From assembly GCA_040773965.1 (NCBI GenBank), contig JAXGVG010000119.1:1-5669 (forward strand): DNA of 5,669 nt, written 5' to 3'. The notes under the pieces are model-generated. The model was not told the DNA's origin, did not search any database, and saw only the letters and a program-made list of their open reading frames with translations. The DNA comes from JAXGVG01 sp040773965 (lineage in GTDB: Bacteria > Pseudomonadota > Alphaproteobacteria > UBA9219). Positions 1 through 5,200 of this stretch are shown here, one piece after another (positions within the stretch are counted from its first letter, which is position 1; each line of letters starts with the position of its first letter). The position numbers were made by a program, and so were the translations under genes.

Positions 1-176
1 AGATCGATTACAAGGACGTGCGCCTGCTGACGCGCTTCATATCCGAACGCGGCAAGATCGTGCCGTCGCGCATTACGGCGGTATCGGCCAAGAAACAGCG
101 CCTGCTGACGCAGGCCATCAAGCGTGCGCGCTTTTTGGCCCTCCTGCCCTACGCGAACGAACGCGCGGGCGCCTGA
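1..176 (+). CDS. rpsR: 30S ribosomal protein S18, C-terminal part (5' end outside window)
   Basis: The reading frame enters with the codon at position 3 and gives 57 residues ending in a TGA stop at 174-176. The sequence runs IDYKDVRLLTRFISERGKI, then PSRITAVSAKKQRLLTQAIKRARFLALLPY. This is the conserved core and C-terminus of S18, which binds 16S rRNA in the small-subunit platform next to S6. Bacterial S18 is usually about 75-90 residues, so some 20-30 N-terminal residues lie upstream of the window. rplI follows after 25 bases on the same strand, the usual order in the rpsF-rpsR-rplI operon. The short C-terminal end (ANERAGA) is ordinary. Identification is firm; only the start and promoter are unseen. 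Confidence 0.96.
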   Translation, partial: IDYKDVRLLTRFISERGKIVPSRITAVSAKKQRLLTQAIKRARFLALLPYANERAGA

Positions 177-201
177 ACGCCCTTGCAGAACGGAGAAAAC
201 G

Positions 202-903
202 ATGATCGAAGTCATTTTACTGGAGCGCATTGATAGGCTCGGCACCCTGGGCCAGGTCGTGAAAGTCCGGCCCGGCTATGCGCGCAATTTCCTGCTGCCG
301 CAAAAGAAGGCGCTGCGCGCCACGAAAGCGAACCTCGAGCTTTTCGAGAAAGAACGCGAACAGCTTGAAGCCAAAAACGCCGCCCTGCGCGCGCAGTCCC
401 AAGACGTCGGCACGCACATGGACAACGCCAAACTGGTCGTCATCAGGCAAGCCAGCGAAACCGGCCAGCTTTACGGTTCGGTTACGGCCCGCGACATCGC
501 CGAGGCGGCGGAGGAAGCCGGTCACACGATCGAACGCTCGATGGTCCAGATCGGCACGCCGATCAAGACTCTTGGCCTCTTCCCGGTAAAGATCAGGCTG
601 CATCCGGAAGTGACCGTGACGGTATCCGTAAACGTCGCGCGCTCGCCGGAAGAAGCGGCGATCCAGGCCGAAAAAGGCGCCGCGCTGGTCAAGGCGGCGG
701 CCAGGGAAGCCGAGGCCGAAGCCGAAAAAGCCTCGGTCGAGGGCATCGGCAAGGAAAAGAAAGGCAAAAAGGCCAAAAAAGGCGAGGGCGAAACGGACGC
801 GGAACCCAAGGCTGAAGCCGCCGCCGAAGACCGCGAAGGCGAAGCCAAGAAGGCCCGCAAGCCCCGCGCCAAAAAAGCCGCCAAAAAGGACGACGCGGAA
901 TAA
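202..903 (+). CDS. rplI: 50S ribosomal protein L9 with a long charged C-terminal tail
   Basis: This 233-aa protein is L9, which binds 23S rRNA near the base of the L1 stalk and helps keep reading frame. The ATG at 202 is chosen because MIEVILLERI is the normal L9 N-terminus and GGAGA at 192-196 lies five bases upstream. An in-frame ATG at 124 exists but lies inside rpsR. Residues 1-40 are the N-terminal RNA-binding domain, with the L9 signature from G14 to T41 (GYARNFLLP at 25-33). The usual Gly in the LPxG part is K35 here. Residues about 41-74 form the long connecting helix, and about 75-148 the C-terminal domain (RQASETGQLYGSV, LHPEVTVTV). Residues about 150-233 are a low-complexity Ala/Glu/Lys tail, ending basic (KKARKPRAKKAAKK). 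L9 is commonly near 150 residues; alphaproteobacterial versions are often longer, and this tail is at the long side. Confidence 0.97.
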   Translation: MIEVILLERIDRLGTLGQVVKVRPGYARNFLLPQKKALRATKANLELFEKEREQLEAKNAALRAQSQDVGTHMDNAKLVVIRQASETGQLYGSVTARDIAEAAEEAGHTIERSMVQIGTPIKTLGLFPVKIRLHPEVTVTVSVNVARSPEEAAIQAEKGAALVKAAAREAEAEAEKASVEGIGKEKKGKKAKKGEGETDAEPKAEAAAEDREGEAKKARKPRAKKAAKKDDAE

Positions 904-924
904 GTTAATTTGTGAGGAAACGCC

Positions 925-960
925 ATCCCGGAAACGCTTCGCGCGTTTCCGGGATTTTTT
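925..960 (+). terminator. Intrinsic terminator of the rpsR-rplI operon
   Basis: Two perfect 13-base arms (ATCCCGGAAACGC at 925-937 and its complement at 943-955) enclose a five-base loop, TTCGC. A run of six T residues (955-960) follows directly. It begins 21 bases after the rplI stop codon. A GC-rich stem with a T tract is a textbook Rho-independent terminator, so the ribosomal operon most likely ends here and the genes to the right need their own promoters. Confidence 0.95.
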
Positions 961-1181
961 ATGGCCCCAAAACCGCCAAAACAGGCCCGCTACAGGCCTC
1001 TAACCCCCGCCTATCCGTCACGCAAACGGCGCCGAACGGACACCACAAAAGCGAATTTGATTCGAAAACGCCTCGTTCCTGTCTACCTCGTCAACTCAAA
1101 AATCGTTCTCCTTTCGTATCGTTCCCAACCCGGACACTTTTTGGTCTGATTCTTGCCCTCTCGAAATCCCTGTAATGACTC

Positions 1182-1215
1182 TGAAAGCAATAGCCGGACT
1201 GGAAAATTGCTTTCA
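1182..1215. repeat. Perfect 10-bp inverted repeat (operator or RNA hairpin)
   Basis: TGAAAGCAAT at 1182-1191 is exactly complementary to ATTGCTTTCA at 1206-1215, with 14 bases between them. Inside that loop CC at 1194-1195 can pair GG at 1201-1202. No T run follows on either strand, so it does not look like a terminator. It may be a protein-binding dyad controlling the downstream gene, or a hairpin in a leader transcript or small RNA; the sequence does not decide between these. Confidence 0.6.
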
Positions 1216-1233
1216 TGAAACGATTTGTTGCCG

Positions 1234-1284
1234 ATGAATCACACTAAAATGGAAAGGCGAATCGAAGTCTTAATTTTGATTCAT
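1234..1284. repeat. 8-bp dyad ATGAATCA / TGATTCAT in A+T-rich DNA
   Basis: ATGAATCA at 1234-1241 is complementary to TGATTCAT at 1277-1284. AAAAT at 1246-1250 could pair with ATTTT at 1273-1277, competing for one base. GAATC occurs again at 1259-1263 and could pair with GATTC at 1278-1282 as an alternative fold. The dyad starts 18 bases after the preceding 10-bp inverted repeat. In DNA this rich in A+T such matches partly arise by chance, so the call is tentative. Confidence 0.35.
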
Positions 1285-1327
1285 TATGGTAAATTACACC
1301 TTAATGAAAATATTCGGTTATGGTAAA
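1284..1327. repeat. 10-bp direct repeat TTATGGTAAA, 34-base period
   Basis: TTATGGTAAA occurs at 1284-1293 and again at 1318-1327. Each copy is preceded by ATTC with one (A) or two (GG) intervening bases. Starts are 34 bases apart, a little over three helical turns, so both could be read from one DNA face by a dimeric or cooperative regulator. The copies sit about 145-190 bases ahead of the likely start of the next gene. Function as a regulator site is inference. Confidence 0.4.
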
Positions 1328-1470
1328 AGGGTGGGGTAAGTCGTTGAGTTGTCCATGAATCCTCGGACGATGAAACTTTTTCGGGCCTCCGAGTCGCTTG
1401 TGGATAAGATTCTGTGCGTTTTCTTTTCACGTGCGTAACCACCCATCTCAACCAACCTTGTGAGGATCAA

Positions 1471-2436
1471 TTGGCCACAGTTCGAACCAGTCCTCATGGC
1501 ATCCTGAATGTCGGCCGCTTGCCTCAACCGGCCAACACGGACACGCCTTCTTCGTCTTCGGGTTCGGATCACCGAATCATCGCCTGGCTCTTCCGCTCTT
1601 CCGCGAAAAAAGCCAGGACGACTCCCGTTTCCGATCCCTTTCCGGCCTATGCCAAAAGCCGCCTGACCGAAACGCAGGACGATTGGCAAACGGTTGCCAA
1701 CCTTTGCGGTCATTTAGCCGAAGACTTTTCGGCAGCAGGCGTTGGGCTTCCCCTGACAGGTGCGGAAATTGACCATTTCCGCCGCAATCACCGCGAGGCG
1801 GATTACCGCGTCGGCCGCGATTTTCTCGCGGCACGTAGCGAACTGCCTTCCCCCCTGGCCGAGCTTTTCGGGGTCTACCGCCACCGGGTCCGGCTGGACA
1901 CCGAAGCGGCGTTTTTCGTGGCGCAAGCGACCGGATCGACGCGCGTGGCCCGCATTATGGCCGACCTTCTGGCCATCGGCGGCTTCGCCAACGGCCATGA
2001 ATGCGTCTCGCACCTGACCATGACGTATGCCGTGCCTGCCGCGTTCGACACCTCGGACCTGATCGACCGGGCAAACCACGAAGCGGCCCGGCGTCTGGCC
2101 ATGCCCATCGACCATCCGGCCCATCTTCTCAAGCTTTCGCCGGACGAAATCAGCGTGCTGGCAACGAATATAGCCGAACGGCATGTAATGACCCCTTCGG
2201 AATTCCTTGAAAAGGCGAACCTGCTCGCCGAAGCCCGGCAAGACGTGAACCGCCTGTCGAGGGAAAAGCAGTTCACGACCGCCATCGAAGAAGGCGATTT
2301 GCCGCTCAACATGTTGTGGGTGACGCGCATTTGCGCTGCCTATGTTCGTATTTTCGACGGCTGGCTGACCAGCCTGCCTGAGATTGAAGCCATCGTCCAC
2401 CAAGGGGGAGAGTGCCGGGATCTTGTGTTCGATTAA
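1471..2436 (+). CDS. Uncharacterised 321-aa, probably soluble helical protein
   Basis: I do not recognise a family. The preferred start is TTG at 1471, because GAGG at 1462-1465 sits five bases ahead. The frame can also begin at GTG 1414 (340 aa), but that start has no clear ribosome site. From the TTG start, residues 1 to about 60 are rich in Ser, Pro and Thr (PSSSSGS) and probably disordered. The rest alternates charged and hydrophobic residues in a helical pattern, with stretches such as DTEAAFFVAQATG and RVARIMADLLAIGGFANG near residues 143-175 and SPDEISVLATNIAERHVM near 223-240. No signal peptide, clear membrane segment, Cys pair, nucleotide-binding loop or DNA-binding helix-turn-helix is evident. 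It stands alone between a terminated operon and a 144-base spacer. Base composition matches its neighbours, so recent transfer is not indicated. An ATCGTT/AACGAT hairpin at 2436-2451 follows but lacks a T run. A long antisense open frame over the same stretch is judged a shadow. Confidence 0.75.
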   Translation: MATVRTSPHGILNVGRLPQPANTDTPSSSSGSDHRIIAWLFRSSAKKARTTPVSDPFPAYAKSRLTETQDDWQTVANLCGHLAEDFSAAGVGLPLTGAEIDHFRRNHREADYRVGRDFLAARSELPSPLAELFGVYRHRVRLDTEAAFFVAQATGSTRVARIMADLLAIGGFANGHECVSHLTMTYAVPAAFDTSDLIDRANHEAARRLAMPIDHPAHLLKLSPDEISVLATNIAERHVMTPSEFLEKANLLAEARQDVNRLSREKQFTTAIEEGDLPLNMLWVTRICAAYVRIFDGWLTSLPEIEAIVHQGGECRDLVFD

Positions 2437-2520
2437 TCGTTTCTCAACGATCACGACGCGACGCAGGGTTTAATTTGTTCGTTCCCGTTAACCAGATTTC
2501 AAATTCTCCCCTTTATTCTG

Positions 2521-2555
2521 CCCTAATGAGGCCATGAATTGATGGTCATTTAGGG
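2521..2555 (+). promoter_or_regulatory. Extended hairpin in the leader of the 74-aa gene
   Basis: CCCTAATGA at 2521-2529 pairs with TCATTTAGGG at 2546-2555, with one T bulged out. Inside it CCAT at 2532-2535 pairs with ATGG at 2542-2545 around the loop GAATTG, leaving GG at 2530-2531 as an internal bulge. Together this is about 13 base pairs ending 25 bases before the ATG at 2581. It has no T run after it, so a terminator is unlikely. A translation- or stability-controlling leader element or an operator is possible, but this is inference from the pairing alone. Confidence 0.5.
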
Positions 2556-2580
2556 AAGTCTTTCGATAAAGAGTCGCGCC

Positions 2581-2805
2581 ATGAATACCCCGAACGAATA
2601 CCTGAACGACGAAGAGCGGAACGAGACCTGGGCTTTGGCCGGGTTGCTCACGGGGCGTTATGGCCGTCTGGCTCTCACGCGCGCGGCAGGCGAAGCTGCT
2701 GCCGCCGAACGCACGGGCGACAAGGAGCGCAGCGCGATATGGTACAGCGTCATAACGCACCTGCGCCAAACGATGGGCGAAGTCCAAACGAACGGCGCAG
2801 TTTGA
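2581..2805 (+). CDS. Small uncharacterised helical protein, 74 aa
   Basis: The ATG at 2581 is preceded by AAAGAG at 2568-2573, seven bases upstream, a moderate ribosome site. The protein is short and polar at both ends. Its middle runs ETWALAGLLTGRYGRLALTRAAGEAAAAERTGDKERSAIWYSVITHLRQTM, consistent with two or three amphipathic helices. The arrangement (Trp-Ala-Leu-Ala, then Tyr-Gly, an Ala/Arg helix, Gly-Asp, then Trp and a closing helix) resembles small conserved alphaproteobacterial proteins of unknown function. I cannot name the family with confidence. There is no signal peptide or membrane segment. It has its own 144-base upstream spacer with a hairpin leader and a terminator-like region after it, so it is probably a single-gene transcript. 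An arbitrary open frame cannot be fully excluded, but start, ribosome site and composition favour a real gene. Confidence 0.68.
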   Translation: MNTPNEYLNDEERNETWALAGLLTGRYGRLALTRAAGEAAAAERTGDKERSAIWYSVITHLRQTMGEVQTNGAV

Positions 2806-2812
2806 AACCCGG

Positions 2813-2880
2813 GCAATAAAATTACCGCGTTAAAAAGTAAAGGCTTTTTCCCCTTTGAAAGGAAAGGTCTTTTTTATTGC
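2813..2880 (+). terminator. Terminator-like structured region after the 74-aa gene
   Basis: GCAATAAAA at 2813-2821 is exactly complementary to TTTTATTGC at 2872-2880. AAAAAG at 2832-2837 can pair with CTTTTT at 2869-2874, and TTTTTCC at 2845-2851 with GGAAAGG at 2861-2867 (two G-T pairs). A run of six T residues lies at 2870-2875. The inner hairpin plus T run could end transcription from the left. The outer pairs are alternatives that cannot all form at once. The hairpin is weak compared with the one after rplI, so the call is moderate. Confidence 0.5.
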
Positions 2881-2890
2881 AACCCCTAAT

Positions 2891-2909
2891 AATATTTCTC
2901 GAAAATATT
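2891..2909. repeat. A+T-rich inverted repeat AATATTT / AAATATT
   Basis: Perfect seven-base arms at 2891-2897 and 2903-2909 flank CTCGA. The repeat lies about 95 bases before the start of the DHH phosphoesterase gene, where its promoter should be. It could be an operator or part of the promoter region. The very high A+T content makes chance pairing plausible. Confidence 0.35.
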
Positions 2910-2969
2910 TCATTTTACATACCCCTTCTTCGGGCGTAGATCATCCGGCCAATCGGAATGACATAATTT

Positions 2970-2989
2970 TGCCATGTTTGAAAATGGCA
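2970..2989 (+). promoter_or_regulatory. Hairpin just ahead of the DHH phosphoesterase start
   Basis: TGCCAT at 2970-2975 pairs with ATGGCA at 2984-2989 around an eight-base loop (GTTTGAAA). It ends 12 bases before the ATG at 3002, where the ribosome site should be. Only a weak TGAG at 2990-2993 is seen there. A stem this close to a weak ribosome site could influence initiation; that effect is inference. Confidence 0.35.
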
Positions 2990-3001
2990 TGAGCCTAACG
3001 C

Positions 3002-4318
3002 ATGAGCGACAAAAAACTGTATGTCCTCGGCTTTCATGATTGCATCGACGGTTATTACGCCGCTTATCGAACCGCGCGCCTTTTTCATTACCTCCGGCGC
3101 TCCCCGGACGAAGAGCTGTTTCTCCTGCCGCTCGATTACCCCTTGCTTCCGGACCAGTATAAGTTTCTTCGCGACTCCGCAAAGCCGGGAAACAGGCTTG
3201 CCATCGTCGATTATGCCCTTTCTTCGGAAAGATTTTTCAAATTCGCCCAGTTGTATGACCAGGTGATCTTTTGCGATCACCACCCAAAGGGCCTTCGGAT
3301 CGCCGCCGTTCTGAGACAAATCGCCAAAGAGTTGATTGCGCAAAAACGGCTTATTATCCATGACGATAAAACCCGTTGCGGCTCGAAAATCTACGATGAC
3401 GAAATCATCCTTCCGATCCTGAGGGAAAAGTGCCCGCCAATGGCCGAAGCGCCTACGCCGGCGCGCGAGTACGTCAACGTGCTTGATTTAGGGCTGGTCC
3501 AAACCAAAAATTACGACCAAATCTCATGTTACATGGGCGACAAAGTCCCGATGCACGACCTGCATGCCGCTTTCAGGGCGTTCGAAGAAATCAATATGCG
3601 GAACGACCACGCTTATGTCTTGGCCGAGGGCCAGAAAATCATCGACAAATACACGCCAAGACAAGAAGCCGTTAAAATGCTCCGGAATCATCAATGCATT
3701 TGGCTGGAAGGCTTGAAGGGATTTCCGGACGACTGGTACGACATCGTTTTCTTCGATATCTGGCATCCGATCTACGGCCGCCCGCTGGCCGACAAGGCAT
3801 GCAAACTATCCCGTGATACCAAAAACGGCCTTTTTATCATCGGGCACATCCGCAACGGCCGAAAACTTTACCTCAGCGTCCGCACCTGGAAAGGATTGCC
3901 TAACAATGGCGTCGTTGCCATCGCAGGAAACGGAAGCGGTAATGGGAGCGGAAACGGAAGAAAACATCACCTTACTATAGATCCGTCGTTGGCGCCTGAC
4001 GCAGGTCTTTTTGCCGAAAGCCTTGCCGCTTCGATGAAGGAGCTTTACGGCATAACGGACGAGACGCCGGAAGAAGACAGGCCGTCGGGCGGCGGGCACG
4101 CGGGCCGCGGATGCACGGAAACGGATCCCTCTCTCTTCTCACGCTGCTTTGTCGTCGCGACCCAGGAATTCGCCCGCCTCTATCCCAAGGGACCACCTTT
4201 ACACATGAACGGATTGAGTCCCCTGTACGGCAGCGGACCCATGCTTTTTCCGTCTGCGTTGCTCGAGGGACAGACCAAGCAGTACCCCCGGACGTATCCT
4301 TTGCTTGCCTGCGGCTAG
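3002..4318 (+). CDS. DHH/DHHA1-family phosphoesterase, 438 aa
   Basis: Proteins of this superfamily are metal-dependent hydrolases of phosphodiester or phosphomonoester bonds (RecJ, nanoRNase/pAp phosphatase NrnA, NrnB, GdpP). Motif I is FHDCIDGYYAAY at residues 11-22 (H12, D16, G17), with Cys14 where the first Asp of the usual D-x-D often sits. Motif II is IVDYAL with D70. Motif III is CDHHPKG with D92-H93-H94. Motif IV is probably VLDLGL with D162. RCGSKI at 125-130 matches the SGA-like turn seen after DHH in NrnB-like members. The C-terminal DHHA1 substrate-binding domain, about 270-385, carries the SGGGHAG motif at 362-368. An insert of Gly-Asn-Gly-Ser repeats lies at 309-319. The last 50 residues extend beyond the motif region. 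No signal peptide is seen, so it is presumably cytoplasmic. The substrate (nanoRNA, pAp, cyclic nucleotide or other) cannot be told from sequence. The ribosome site is weak. It is a plus-strand single gene that converges on metF with nine bases between stops. Confidence 0.88.
   Translation: MSDKKLYVLGFHDCIDGYYAAYRTARLFHYLRRSPDEELFLLPLDYPLLPDQYKFLRDSAKPGNRLAIVDYALSSERFFKFAQLYDQVIFCDHHPKGLRIAAVLRQIAKELIAQKRLIIHDDKTRCGSKIYDDEIILPILREKCPPMAEAPTPAREYVNVLDLGLVQTKNYDQISCYMGDKVPMHDLHAAFRAFEEINMRNDHAYVLAEGQKIIDKYTPRQEAVKMLRNHQCIWLEGLKGFPDDWYDIVFFDIWHPIYGRPLADKACKLSRDTKNGLFIIGHIRNGRKLYLSVRTWKGLPNNGVVAIAGNGSGNGSGNGRKHHLTIDPSLAPDAGLFAESLAASMKELYGITDETPEEDRPSGGGHAGRGCTETDPSLFSRCFVVATQEFARLYPKGPPLHMNGLSPLYGSGPMLFPSALLEGQTKQYPRTYPLLACG
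3926..3961 (+). repeat. Three imperfect 12-base tandem repeats inside the DHH gene
   Basis: GGAAACGGAAGC (3926-3937), GGTAATGGGAGC (3938-3949) and GGAAACGGAAGA (3950-3961) are in frame. They encode Gly-Asn-Gly-Ser, Gly-Asn-Gly-Ser, Gly-Asn-Gly-Arg at residues 309-320. The first and third copies differ by one base, while the middle one has diverged at silent positions. The stretch sits in the DHHA1 domain between the IA-like strand and the GGGH motif and is likely a flexible loop. Such repeats can change in number by slippage. Confidence 0.8.
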
Positions 4319-4327
4319 CCCTCTTTT

Positions 4328-5200
4328 TCAGAACCCCGCGCGGAGCCAAACGCACAGGTGGCGCGTCAGAAGCGTATCGTTCATCGTGTAAAAGTGAAAA
4401 TCCTTCACGCCGTGCTCGATCAGGCGCGTAATCTGGTGCGAAAGAACGTTCATCGCCAGCAGCTTGTGATCGACTCCGCCGGCCTCGACGCCCTCGAACA
4501 TCGTGCGCAGAAAACCGGGCACGACGGCGTTGCAGCGTTTTGCGAGTTCCAGCGTCTTGCGGAAATTGAGAACGGGCAGCAGGCCCGGCGTCAATGGAGC
4601 CTGAATGCCGCGCACCGCCACCTTATCCCGCCAGCGTAAAAAAACTTCCGGATCGAAAAAGAACTGGGTGAGCGCGCCGTCGGCCCCGGCGTCAATTTTG
4701 CGCTTCAGGTGATCCAGGTCGAACGTTTCCGTCGGCGATTCCGGATGCTTTTCCGGATATCCCGCCACCAGCACCTTCATGTCCGGATAGCGTTCCTTGA
4801 TCCCGGCCACAAAATCGTAAGTGTAGAAATAGCCTTCCGGATGCGGCTTGTAGGGCGCGCCCTCGGCCAGCATATCGCCGCGCAAGGCCAGGATGCAGCG
4901 AACGCCGTCGTTCCAGAAGCTGTCGATGATTTCGTCAACCTCATACCGGCTCCGGTTGGCGCAGGTCATATGCGCCGCCACCGGCAGGTGCGTGCGCCCC
5001 GCAATCCACTTGACGGTCTGCCGCGCGTCGAAAACGATGCCCGACGAATGCCCGGCCCCGAACGTCACCGTAATCATGGACGGGTTGAGGCTCGTGTAGG
5101 CATCGACCGTCTGGAGCAGCTGATCGACGCCGGATTCCGAACGGGGCGGATATATTTCGAGGCTGAACGCGATGCCGGAAGACGTGAACGGCGGGCTCAT
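4328..5200 (-). CDS. metF: 5,10-methylenetetrahydrofolate reductase
   Basis: This 290-aa flavoprotein reduces 5,10-methylenetetrahydrofolate to 5-methyltetrahydrofolate, the methyl donor for methionine synthesis. The length is close to E. coli MetF (296 aa). Visible family features are SLEIYPPR at 13-20 with catalytic Glu E15, the ITVTFGAG strand at 43-50, AHMTC at 76-80, LALRGD at 104-109 with D109 in the FAD site, LKRKIDAGADGALTQFFFD at 165-183 with Q179, GLLPV at 206-210, and GVKDFHFYTMN at 264-274. Together they indicate a complete TIM-barrel enzyme. The start at 5200 is chosen because its ATG overlaps the metE stop as ATGA. A longer frame reaching back to 5329 would run through metE and has no homology there. 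A weak GAAG at 5206-5209 lies five bases upstream. It shares a transcript with metE, so its expression probably depends on metE translation. It ends nine bases from the convergent DHH gene. Confidence 0.96.
   Translation of the reverse strand: MSPPFTSSGIAFSLEIYPPRSESGVDQLLQTVDAYTSLNPSMITVTFGAGHSSGIVFDARQTVKWIAGRTHLPVAAHMTCANRSRYEVDEIIDSFWNDGVRCILALRGDMLAEGAPYKPHPEGYFYTYDFVAGIKERYPDMKVLVAGYPEKHPESPTETFDLDHLKRKIDAGADGALTQFFFDPEVFLRWRDKVAVRGIQAPLTPGLLPVLNFRKTLELAKRCNAVVPGFLRTMFEGVEAGGVDHKLLAMNVLSHQITRLIEHGVKDFHFYTMNDTLLTRHLCVWLRAGF

Larger units (their letters stand above)
961..1413. other. Long spacer without a convincing gene, containing dyads and repeats
   Basis: No open frame here has both a credible start and protein-like composition. 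The first 200 bases are of mixed composition and include a small hairpin, CGAAT-TTG-ATTCG, at 1052-1064. From about 1175 to 1330 the DNA becomes markedly A+T-rich and holds a 10-bp inverted repeat (1182-1215), an 8-bp dyad (1234-1284) and a 10-bp direct repeat (1284-1327). Since rplI is terminated at 960, the promoter for the 321-aa gene should lie here, most likely in the A+T-rich part. I see no clean -35/-10 pair with 16-18 base spacing, so I do not place one. Confidence 0.6.

Noticed and set aside
912..1175. 87-codon plus-strand open frame starting inside the rplI terminator
   Set aside because: It begins within the terminator stem, has no good ribosome site of its own function, and its Pro/Ser/Thr/Lys composition looks like translated spacer.
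1234..1326. 30-codon frame starting at ATG 1234 in the A+T-rich spacer
   Set aside because: No ribosome site upstream, and it coincides with the dyad and direct repeats, which explain the sequence equally well.
1318..1713. 131-codon minus-strand open frame across the 5' end of the 321-aa gene
   Set aside because: Arg/Gly-rich translation without family features, overlapping a better-supported plus-strand start region.
2436..2451. ATCGTT/AACGAT hairpin at the end of the 321-aa gene as a terminator
   Set aside because: Only six base pairs and no T run after it; kept as a mention in the gene entry.
1714..2454. 246-codon minus-strand open frame antisense to the 321-aa gene
   Set aside because: GC-rich codon bias on the plus strand removes antisense stops; it has a Gly/Arg/His-rich shadow composition and no clear ribosome site or motif.
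4313..4328. Possible terminator at the DHH gene end (GGCTAGCC followed by CTCTTTTT)
   Set aside because: GGCTAGCC is self-complementary but leaves no loop for a hairpin, so a normal terminator stem cannot form.
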